Assembly: GCF_029360725.1 (NCBI RefSeq)
Contig: NZ_JARKMY010000001.1
Span: 1 to 64,000 of the forward strand
Source of the DNA: Chryseolinea sp. H1M3-3
GTDB taxonomy: Bacteria > Bacteroidota > Bacteroidia > Cytophagales > Cyclobacteriaceae
DNA length: 64,000 bases
Direction: 5' to 3'
Of the stretch, positions 1 through 7,097 are shown in pieces; within the stretch, counting starts at the first letter, position 1, and each line of letters starts with the position of its first letter. A model generated the notes under the pieces. It made no database searches. It was not told where the DNA came from and worked only from the letters and a program-made list of their open reading frames with translations. Made by a program: the position numbers and the translations under genes.

Positions 1-131
1 TGGCTGTGCGGTTGATTTTGCGCGGCCACTCGCGAAGCCCTTGACTTTTTTGGAGCGGTGGCTACCTTTGCCTGTGAGGAAGGAATGCCTGCTCAACTGT
101 CAGATCAAGTCTTAGCTATTACAGTTTAAAA

Positions 132-422
132 CTATTTTTTCAGTAAAAATTTAATTAGTTCGTCCTGTTTTTTTCTTCTTTCCGGTGTAAATAGGTACTT
201 AAGAAATTTCTTGATTTTTTCTTCATTGGTAAGATTGCAATATGCGGTAATAACTTCTTTAACCTGTTTATAATCGGTAAACTTAAATGATAAAAATTCC
301 ACTGTTTTTCCTTCCTTAATTGTTTGTTCAATTTTTTTTAGTTCGCCCACTGGATCTAAAGACTTACAAATATTTTCAGGTACTTTATAGGTTGCCATAT
401 ATCGGGGGTTTTGGTTCGACAA
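132..422 (-). CDS. Small hypothetical protein, 96 aa
   Basis: I do not recognise this family. It is a 96-residue, very lysine-rich protein with no signal peptide or membrane segment; it looks mostly alpha-helical and ends in a run of basic residues. The gene is AT-rich like the DNA around it and unlike the GC-richer first 125 bases of the window. It stands alone: no gene follows closely on its strand, and the next gene upstream on the same strand starts about 1.3 kb away. A chance ORF is possible, but the protein-like composition and length favour a real small accessory gene. Confidence 0.5.
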   Translation of the reverse strand: MSNQNPRYMATYKVPENICKSLDPVGELKKIEQTIKEGKTVEFLSFKFTDYKQVKEVITAYCNLTNEEKIKKFLKYLFTPERRKKQDELIKFLLKK

Positions 423-463
423 TAATTTATATTTTTTCCAGCCAATTGGGTATTTTTAGGACG

Positions 464-479
464 TAGTACAATTGCACTA
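464..479. promoter_or_regulatory. Imperfect palindrome TAGTAC-AATT-GCACTA (copy 1)
   Basis: Six-base arms flank AATT, with one mismatch between arms. A near-identical element lies 130 bases away at 594-610, and a half-like AATTGTACT occurs at 641-649. The paired symmetrical sites upstream of the gene at 132-422 suggest an operator for a dimeric regulator. This is inference; no regulator gene is visible next to it. Confidence 0.3.
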
Positions 480-593
480 TTTTATTAATCCACACGCCAA
501 TGCCTTGACTTCGTAGAATCATTGATGAAAATTATATCAATGCCATTATTTTCCTATGGCATAAAGGAGTCCCTAAATGTTGAATTCGAGTCG

Positions 594-610
594 TAGTACC
601 AATTGTACTA
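594..610. promoter_or_regulatory. Perfect palindrome TAGTAC-CAATT-GTACTA (copy 2)
   Basis: Perfect six-base arms TAGTAC and GTACTA around a five-base centre. Same core as the site at 464-479. Interpreted as a possible regulator-binding site; function unknown. Confidence 0.3.
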
Positions 611-826
611 ATGGCCGGGTTACCTAGACAAGATAATGATAATTGTACTCCTCTATTGTCTCCGTATGTTGGGGGTACTTTTTCAGAAAATCATTTTTTA
701 AGTTTTTTATTAGATGCTCCTGTCCACCCGACACACTGAAATGTGTATGCGCAGTCTTTTCAATTAATTTTTTTTTGCAAAGCAACTGTCATTTTCAGTT
801 AATTTATTTCTTTTTCTATATCCATA

Positions 827-1727
827 TTAATTCGATTTTATTCCACTTTGCTCAATAAGAAAGATGATATTCGTACCAGTAAGATTTAATGCATATCGGG
901 TTAATCCGTCATCAACATCCAGAGGAACTTGTCCTTGACCATGACCACCTACCTTATTTCTAATTGGTGCGACTCCACTTTCGATTAAATTTTGTAACGA
1001 TGTAAACTGATTCTGAGTGTATGTCGGAACCAAGCCGTTATCGAAGCAAATTTTTATTAACTTCTTTGCAGGATCATTTTGGTCGGAAGGCCCAACCTTT
1101 TTCCTTACAAATAATCTTTAAAGTACTTTCAAATGCCTTGAGGCATTCATTAACGCATTCTTTATTCCTTCTATACCTATAATGTTCATGTGCTTTTAAG
1201 TATTCTTCATTTGCACCTGCGAAGGTTTTACTGCTTAAAAGGGTTAGGGTAGGTAATACAATTTCAGAGTGTGTATAGGTAGAATCCATCCTAATTATTT
1301 TATCCGAAATAAACTGGTATCCAATACCATGTTCCTTGAACCTGATGTTTAGTTCATCAATTGCATTGTCGGCAGTTATAGATGGTTTTCGGTCAAAGTT
1401 TGTTCGCCTAGTAACATTATTAATAAATTGGAATGCTAATTCAATTACATCCAAAGCCTGCTCATAGTTGCGCGTTATGCGGAAAAAAGTAGTAACATGC
1501 GTAGTACCGTTTCCTGAACCATTGACTAATGCTAAAACGCCATACTCTCGACATAAAACATGATTGACGTTCTGATACAGATGTACGTTTTTGCTTCCAC
1601 AGCAATCATCTATGATATGCAAAATTTGGATTCTCAATGGTTCAGGAATATAGTCATACTGAAAAATTTCAGGAACCTCTCCTCTCAGCAGTTTTTGTCT
1701 TTTAGAATAGATGTCGTGGATGGGCAT
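827..1727 (-). pseudogene. AbiJ-N-terminal-domain / STM4504-CBY_0614-like protein, broken by one frameshift
   Basis: The first 217 residues (1727 down to 1074) begin with an MPIHDIYSKRQK-type start and have the layout I associate with the STM4504/CBY_0614 family, which carries an abortive-infection AbiJ-type N-terminal domain. The frame stops after GWAFRPK, but the -1 frame continues at once with NDPAKKLIKICFDNG, then TQNQFTSLQNL, a GHGQGQ motif and RYALNLTGTNIIFL, the expected C-terminus, ending at 827. Adding one A to the AAAA run at 1077-1080 restores a continuous protein of about 300 residues. Either the gene is a recent pseudogene or the assembly lost a base. It would be a soluble cytoplasmic defence-type protein. 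A perfect inverted repeat lies just upstream of its start codon. Confidence 0.75.
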
Positions 1728-1731
1728 ATTT

Positions 1732-1758
1732 AAATTTGATTATTAAGTAATCAAATTT
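1732..1758. promoter_or_regulatory. Perfect 11-bp inverted repeat upstream of the AbiJ-like gene
   Basis: Arms AAATTTGATTA and TAATCAAATTT (1732-1742 and 1748-1758) flank a five-base loop, ending 4 bases before the start codon of the gene that begins at 1727 on the minus strand. The position fits an operator or a 5'-UTR hairpin that masks the start, which could give the gene tight control. Inference from position and symmetry only. Confidence 0.45.
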
Positions 1759-2494
1759 ATAAATCCGGGCGATGTTATGTTGTGCAAAAATCTGCAACTG
1801 ACTAACGAGGTGCCTTGAAGTTTACGAAGTTTAGAAATTTTTAACTTTAATTTTTGGCTACAAATAGGCCTCAAATGGTGGGTACAATTTTTAAATACTG
1901 CGTTTGCAGAGTATTTTGGCCACATCCTTGGCTACAAAACATCGAAAAAGTAGCCTCGGCAGGGTGGAAAGTTTTTTCCGGCGGTTTCCTATCGTTTCCG
2001 TAAATCGTTAGCGTACTTGATTTTTCGTTGCCACGTCTTCCCAACGTTTCCTCCGAATATTGCCACCATTTTGCCACTTAATCATGGCTCGAACTCTCCG
2101 CTGCCACAAAATTGCCACACGAGTTGCCACAACTTAGCAAAATGCATTTCTAAATAGCCGTCCTTATATTAACCCTGCCAATAGTCTACAGGTAGAATGA
2201 TAACCCAACGCCTGTGTGGTCAATGGAAAATTAACGTTGGTTTACACAAAACGCTGAAAATCATTTCCAGTCTGAAAACTTTCATTTGCTTCTGAATTAG
2301 GTGTGAGTGGAACGCATCGCTCACCGACTCTGTCCAATTGAGTTGAAGTGCGTCAATCTAAGCAACATTTAAAAGGTGACGCACCGAATTGAAAGTGTCC
2401 GGGGATTTGATTATTTTGCATGAATTCGGTTGTGTATCCTATCTTAGCGAATACGCCATATACATGACCGTTGTCCGGTAATATCCTTTGCACA
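1759..2494. other. Intergenic stretch with no supported gene
   Basis: About 730 bases. Two short overlapping minus-strand frames (1743-1925 and 1871-2077) translate to sequences with no family resemblance I can name, and I treat them as chance. The notable content is the TGCCAC hexamer cluster at 2029-2130. Confidence 0.45.
2029..2130. repeat. Six direct TGCCAC hexamers with near-helical spacing
   Basis: TGCCAC starts at 2029, 2061, 2072, 2102, 2113 and 2125, all in the same orientation. Intervals are 32, 11, 30, 11 and 12 bases, close to whole turns of the helix. That pattern is typical of arm-type integrase sites, iterons or multi-site activator regions. No integrase or replication gene lies beside it, so the role is unknown. 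Confidence 0.4.
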
Positions 2495-3052
2495 ATGACA
2501 CAATCAAAAGCTACCATACTAATTTCTCTACTAATACTTGTTAGCTGCACAAGACAAGATCATGTATTAACTGTCGATAGTCTCAACAATTTAACGGATT
2601 ACAATCTTGAACAGACTATAGTTGATGGTATTCGATCAAAAATGGACTCGCAATTCTCGAATGAGGCACACATTGTGAGAAATTTGTCTAAAGGACAACG
2701 GGCCATCTATGTGTCATCGATTTTAGAAAGTGAAGTTAGTAATGGAGGATTCAATCAATTTTATTTTAATTCAAGTGGACAATTTGCTGATTTGACAGAA
2801 GACGCATTTTCGACAATTGGCGCTCCGCAGTATGCTAACCTTGTAAGACGAGCGAATTTAATTTATGACTCCATAAAAGGCGACCTAAAAAAGTACGACG
2901 ACGGGACAATAGAGAATTTTAGTAAATCGTATGACAACAACCCATTAAACGCCTTAGACTCTATTTTTTATGCATTGAATAGGAAAGAACCCTTGCATAA
3001 AATCAAAATCAAGTACATAAGAAATAACATACAGGAATTTGTAAATGAGTGA
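2495..3052 (+). CDS. DUF4375 (DMP19-like) lipoprotein
   Basis: A frame opens at 2471, but I prefer the ATG at 2495 because it starts a clean lipoprotein signal: MTQSK, a hydrophobic stretch ISLLILV, then lipobox LVSC. The mature part holds the DUF4375 hallmark SNGGFNQFYFNSSG, followed by an acidic helical region with the FSTIGAPQYANLVRRA segment usual for the family. DUF4375 is also the C-terminal domain of DMP19, a DNA-mimic protein; a lipid-anchored version is more likely a cell-envelope protein of unknown role. The gene stands alone and converges with the T9SS cargo gene downstream, with a palindromic hairpin between them. Confidence 0.75.
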   Translation: MTQSKATILISLLILVSCTRQDHVLTVDSLNNLTDYNLEQTIVDGIRSKMDSQFSNEAHIVRNLSKGQRAIYVSSILESEVSNGGFNQFYFNSSGQFADLTEDAFSTIGAPQYANLVRRANLIYDSIKGDLKKYDDGTIENFSKSYDNNPLNALDSIFYALNRKEPLHKIKIKYIRNNIQEFVNE

Positions 3053-3178
3053 AAGTGTCCCAGTGACTATAAAATGTATCAGAAATGACATGAACCACAA
3101 CATACTATCGGAACACGCACGATGTTGGCCGCGACATACTTACAGACGTCCAACACTTCACTTCAAGTTAAATTTTTA

Positions 3179-3202
3179 TACAAAGGTTGAACAACCTTTG
3201 TA
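3179..3202 (-). terminator. Perfect hairpin between convergent genes
   Basis: An 11-bp perfect inverted repeat (TACAAAGGTTG / CAACCTTTGTA) with a two-base loop begins 3 bases after the stop codon of the minus-strand gene at 3205. The minus-strand flank after the stem is AT-rich (TATAAAAATTT) but not a pure U-tract. It can serve as a terminator for the convergent genes on both sides. Confidence 0.5.
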
Positions 3203-3204
3203 CA

Positions 3205-4869
3205 CTACCGAAGTAAACTGAACGGACCCTTAAATTCCTTACTCAAACATTTATTCACAAGCATGTAATAATAAGTACCACTTCCCAGACCTTCTCCATT
3301 CCAGCTGTTGTCGTACTTTTCGTTAAAGTAAACAAGCGACCCCCAACGGTTGTAAACGGATAGTTTGGATTCAAGCATCATGTCTGGGACTACAAAGAAT
3401 TCATTCAAACGATCCCCATTTGCTGTAATAACATTTGGAAGTTTTATCTCTTCCTCGGCATACCCTATATTTTTACATCGGTCATATAGGGTGCAGTCTT
3501 TAATCGTCACCAATACAGTATCACTTTTAAAGCACTCGTTTTCAGTACCTACCCTTAGCGTATACTCGCCCGTTGTATGCACTTCAATGGTTGGTTCGCT
3601 GTCACCTGTGCTCCACTGATAATTATCATAGTCGTGGCCTGCATTTAATGCAACCGGACCCGCGCAGGCAACGGTATCCTTTCCCAGATCTAGGTGATTC
3701 ATATGACAGCCAAGGGAGTCCATCTTCAAGAGAAATATATTGAAGTTTCCATCATCAAAATGCTCGTTTTCATTAACGATGACTTGGCCCACGGTTATAA
3801 AATTTCCATCCTCTGCGTTGATGATGTCCCATCCAGTGCTTTCGATTGGACTAAGGGAATATTTTTTTTGCCATAGCACTTCAACATCTGAAGATAAGCG
3901 CCAAAAGTATAACTGATAAAGGGGATAAGGAGGATTGTTCGAGGGTTCTATAGAAAAACCTGTTATCATGTATCCACCGGATGGGATTTCAACCATAGTT
4001 CTCGGGTACCCTTCTACGCTACGGCGCAGCATTTTCTCCCAAATTATTCCACCACCCTTATTAATTTTCACAATTCGGTGGTCGACATATTCAAAATCGC
4101 TTTCGTAGCACATAAAAATGTAATTCCCATCTTGGGTTTCAATCATATCCGTAGGGTGATCTTGGTGCGCCCAGTCAAAAACCTTCCTCCAAATTTCGTT
4201 TCCATTCGAATCGATCTTAAATACTAGAACGTTTTCGTTGTCGGTAAGCCATGAATATTCATTGCCGATTACGATATATCCGCCATCATCCAACTGAAAA
4301 ATCTTCGTCGGCCGCTCACTTAAATCCATGCTGCCATATAATTTTGCCCACAACACAACGCCGCTAAGATCTGTCTTAATCAAAATGATATCATTTAGCA
4401 GGCTTTTATATTGCAGAATTTCTCCGGCCACAATCAGATTTCCATCTAAAGTAAGGTCCATGCTCTCCGCCTTACGCAACGTATCAATATCGATCCGATA
4501 CGACTCGGCGTTCCCATCGTCATCTAACCTGTACAAGCTTACGTCATCTCCACTTCCTAGAACCAAATAGGAGTTATTTTTTATTTTAGTAATCAAAGTA
4601 CTGGGTCGAATGTTGAAAGTGGGATTTCCAAGATGCCTCTCCCATATTTTTTCCCCCTTCTCATCAACCTTCATTATTAAGTTGTATGATCCCACAGTGT
4701 CAGCATAAACACCTGCTATCAAATAATTATCATCACTAGATTCAATGATATTTTGAACTTTTTCGAAGCTCCACTCAGTATCATATACTTTAAGGAAAGT
4801 ACCTTGTGCCGATGCAGACCAGTTAAACGAACTGGACATTAAAACAATTATAAGCGGTAGATGCTTCAC
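3205..4869 (-). CDS. Secreted WD/propeller-like protein with T9SS type B (gliding-associated) C-terminal domain
   Basis: A 554-residue exported protein. Residues 1-22 are a Sec signal peptide ending in SASAQ. Residues about 25-400 contain repeating units with motifs such as GGYIVIGNEY, DGNYIFMCYES and GGYMITGFS, each followed by a W-containing strand, as in beta-propeller 'delta-60/Kelch-like' repeats. About 405-460 forms an Ig/PKD-like domain (YQWSTGDSEPTIEV). The last 85 residues match the CHU_C gliding-motility-associated domain: LPNVITANGDRLNEFF, LSVYNRWGSLVY, GSGTYYYML. That domain directs type IX secretion and surface attachment. It lies at the distal end of the Rhs array and may be an independent surface protein. 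Confidence 0.85.
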   Translation of the reverse strand: MKHLPLIIVLMSSSFNWSASAQGTFLKVYDTEWSFEKVQNIIESSDDNYLIAGVYADTVGSYNLIMKVDEKGEKIWERHLGNPTFNIRPSTLITKIKNNSYLVLGSGDDVSLYRLDDDGNAESYRIDIDTLRKAESMDLTLDGNLIVAGEILQYKSLLNDIILIKTDLSGVVLWAKLYGSMDLSERPTKIFQLDDGGYIVIGNEYSWLTDNENVLVFKIDSNGNEIWRKVFDWAHQDHPTDMIETQDGNYIFMCYESDFEYVDHRIVKINKGGGIIWEKMLRRSVEGYPRTMVEIPSGGYMITGFSIEPSNNPPYPLYQLYFWRLSSDVEVLWQKKYSLSPIESTGWDIINAEDGNFITVGQVIVNENEHFDDGNFNIFLLKMDSLGCHMNHLDLGKDTVACAGPVALNAGHDYDNYQWSTGDSEPTIEVHTTGEYTLRVGTENECFKSDTVLVTIKDCTLYDRCKNIGYAEEEIKLPNVITANGDRLNEFFVVPDMMLESKLSVYNRWGSLVYFNEKYDNSWNGEGLGSGTYYYMLVNKCLSKEFKGPFSLLR

Positions 4870-5085
4870 TATTGGGATATTTTTTCAAACTAAAAAATTT
4901 CACCGTGCATCCGAATATTTATCTTATTAAAGTGAAAACGAGCGAGAGATCACTGATTTAATCAGATATGGATGATAGCACTTAATAAAATAGTTTCTAC
5001 TCTTTCTCGAATTCTGCCAAGTCAGCAAAGGAACTCTCCGCTGTGAATATCCTGCTTCAAAAAAAATTTATTAGCGATAAAGGGC

Positions 5086-6552
5086 TCAAGTATTTTTTTT
5101 CCGTGCAGGATTCTTTTTCACGGGAAATTCAAACCCAAACCTTGCATTGACCACATCAGCGTAGGGACTTTTGCGGTGAGGGTCAAACAATCGGCACATG
5201 ATCATGGTCGAACCTTTAATCTTTTTCATAAACTTGTATTCCTTCTTAATTCCCGCAAACACTCCCCACACCCATTCGCGATTGCCGAGGTCTTGAGCAG
5301 TCCTTCTTAGAGGTGAAGGAACAAATGAGTTCATGGTTTCAACTTCAATTCGCGCAGAGAACCCTCTTGCGACCTTGTATTCACTGAACGCGCGGGGACC
5401 ATAAATACGTACATCCTTTGAAGTCCAGTTATTCCAGTGGGTGCTATATCCTATCCGTTGGTTCCAGCCTCCTCCGGCCGAAAGGCGCGTTGTAAATCTG
5501 TACGCCATGTATGCATTTAAATCAACGAGAAGGTCACCATTCCTTTTTTGAAGCTGAAAGGCAACACCTGGAACTATTCGTTCAGTAAAAGGTTTACTCT
5601 TCATTTCATTGGGCCGTTTCTTTGGGAGATCATTCAGACTTGTTACTGTTGGGAACTTGTTTTTGTATTTTGAGATGGACTCCATTGCTCTATTCAATTG
5701 TTCTTGCTTGCCGGCAAAATGTTCGACGGCTTGTTCCTTCACCTCGCTCACCACTCGTTGCCTTAGTTGCTCCTGGTCTTGCAGAGTACCTGCCATTTTT
5801 GGGACGTCATTTGCCTGGGATATTTCTTTTTCCACATCGGCGATAGCCGAAATATTCGTTGCTTGGGTCTCAGCAAGTTTTCCAACATCATCCGTGTCAG
5901 TCGGAAGCCGACCTATCTCCGACTGGACTTGATTGACTTGATCTCCAACATTCGCTAAGCCGTCCACGCCGACAGAAGGTGCATTCACATTGGGCAAATT
6001 CAAACCACCTAATTCTTGGCCACTCAAAGGATTCTTGATTGTTGGAACATCGAAGTCCATAGGGTTTTGAAATGATGTTAGTAAATCAGTGTTTGGCAAT
6101 GATACATTAAGCATATCCACGGTCGATGTAAGTTGCCCAGCTTTTCCTGACAAAGCAGGAGGCAACTGCAGTGAATTCACTTTTTGATAAACGTCTGACC
6201 TTAGTTTCTCAACTTGGAATGTTACGGCTGCTATTTTTTCGTTCTTGAATTTTCCAATACTATCGAGCTTGTGCGTAAGTTTCGTTGTTGGTAAGTTAAA
6301 CGTCCTAAGACTGTCGATTTGGTAATTCAGTCTAATAATTTTATCATCGGCCACCGACACAATAGAATCGTATGAATTTTTTAAAGAGTGGTATCGAATA
6401 GCTGCTGACGTGTGAATAGAATCCAGTTTTTCGTTAGCCTTTTTTGTAAGAGTATCTACCGATGAGACAGATGTAATTAAACTATCGATGGACTGGGCGG
6501 ATACCGGTAAAGTGAGCAAGGTCAGAACGATTAGGGTTAAACGAGACACCAT
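5086..6552 (-). CDS. Secreted coiled-coil protein with probable C-terminal outer-membrane beta-barrel; unknown family
   Basis: The frame opens at 6612, but I choose the ATG at 6552, which gives a good signal peptide (MVSRLTLIVLTLLTLPVSAQ) and removes an overlap with the immunity gene stop at 6606. The mature protein has three parts. About residues 25-140 are heptad-like coiled coil rich in D, S, L and K. About 140-300 are proline/asparagine-rich with further helices. About 325-490 show alternating hydrophobic/polar strands with aromatic ends (VPGVAFQLQKR, LLVDLNAYMAYRF, ARIEVETMNSF, NARFGFEFPV), as in an eight-stranded outer-membrane barrel. I recognise no family. Its place directly behind the Rhs toxin/immunity pair makes a delivery or surface-anchoring role conceivable but unproven. 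Confidence 0.7.
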   Translation of the reverse strand: MVSRLTLIVLTLLTLPVSAQSIDSLITSVSSVDTLTKKANEKLDSIHTSAAIRYHSLKNSYDSIVSVADDKIIRLNYQIDSLRTFNLPTTKLTHKLDSIGKFKNEKIAAVTFQVEKLRSDVYQKVNSLQLPPALSGKAGQLTSTVDMLNVSLPNTDLLTSFQNPMDFDVPTIKNPLSGQELGGLNLPNVNAPSVGVDGLANVGDQVNQVQSEIGRLPTDTDDVGKLAETQATNISAIADVEKEISQANDVPKMAGTLQDQEQLRQRVVSEVKEQAVEHFAGKQEQLNRAMESISKYKNKFPTVTSLNDLPKKRPNEMKSKPFTERIVPGVAFQLQKRNGDLLVDLNAYMAYRFTTRLSAGGGWNQRIGYSTHWNNWTSKDVRIYGPRAFSEYKVARGFSARIEVETMNSFVPSPLRRTAQDLGNREWVWGVFAGIKKEYKFMKKIKGSTMIMCRLFDPHRKSPYADVVNARFGFEFPVKKNPARKKNT

Positions 6553-6605
6553 ACGGCCAAATTGACTATAATTTGTTATAGAATTCTGAAGTGACTGTTT
6601 TCCCT

Positions 6606-7094
6606 CTACCATCTGGCCAAACCATCTGGCATCCCGTCGTCCTCAAAATAAGCAACGATTTTTTTCCTATCGAAAGAAGTAAACAGCACATCAATTTTCA
6701 TCAAGAATTTAGTAAAGAATTCATGGATCGAATTTGCCACCACAATATCCGTAGACGTATCCTCATCAATGAACCAAACTTTCCGACTTTTATTTGGATG
6801 AATATCTACCATGAACCTTTTGCCAAGGCCCCTCATAAAATTTAACCTATTCTCCTCCAACTCATGTGGAGGAATAAGAAGACCAATTTTTTTGTTCGAA
6901 ATGCTTACTAAAACATAGTTCAAAAAAGCAAGGCCATCCGAAAAAGAATACAATTCCTTTAGTTCACTATCAATTTCACACTGCAAATAATTCTCAAACT
7001 CTGTAAATACATCACTTCGCACCGGACGATAAGTATCTATCAACTGGGGATATCTTTCTTTCAAGTTCTTAATTGCAACAATCACGTCTTGCAT
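6606..7094 (-). CDS. SMI1/KNR4 (SUKH) family protein, candidate immunity protein for the adjacent Rhs toxin
   Basis: A 162-residue soluble protein without signal peptide. It has SUKH features: an N-terminal helix pair, FENYLQCEIDSELKELYSFSDGL with the conserved SDG turn near residue 50, a middle strand region (IGLLIPPHEL), and a WFIDEDTSTDIVVANSIHEFF segment like the SMI1 core. SUKH proteins are common immunity proteins for polymorphic nuclease toxins. The gene starts 3 bases after the Rhs stop codon on the same strand, the standard toxin-immunity arrangement. The partner is therefore inferred to be the HNH-like C-terminus of the Rhs protein. Confidence 0.8.
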   Translation of the reverse strand: MQDVIVAIKNLKERYPQLIDTYRPVRSDVFTEFENYLQCEIDSELKELYSFSDGLAFLNYVLVSISNKKIGLLIPPHELEENRLNFMRGLGKRFMVDIHPNKSRKVWFIDEDTSTDIVVANSIHEFFTKFLMKIDVLFTSFDRKKIVAYFEDDGMPDGLARW

Positions 7095-7097
7095 AAA

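Larger units (their letters stand above)
423..826. other. AT-rich intergenic stretch without a convincing gene
   Basis: About 400 bases without a supported gene. A plus-strand frame near 643-858 has a phenylalanine/cysteine-rich, low-complexity translation and overlaps the 3' end of the next gene, so I do not call it. The stretch contains two copies of a TAGTAC/GTACTA palindrome, listed separately. Confidence 0.5.

Noticed and set aside
1-131. GC-rich left edge with two open frames ending at 108 and 129
   Set aside because: Both frames are short; the one ending at 129 is preceded by an in-frame stop at 13-15, and neither translation shows a family I can name. It could be the tail of a gene cut by the window edge, but I cannot support one.
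643-858. Plus-strand 71-residue frame
   Set aside because: Very rich in Phe, Cys and Ile, no motif, overlaps the 3' end of the minus-strand AbiJ-like gene.
1743-2077. Two overlapping minus-strand frames (60 and 68 residues)
   Set aside because: No recognisable family, no start context, and they overlap each other in different frames; most likely chance.
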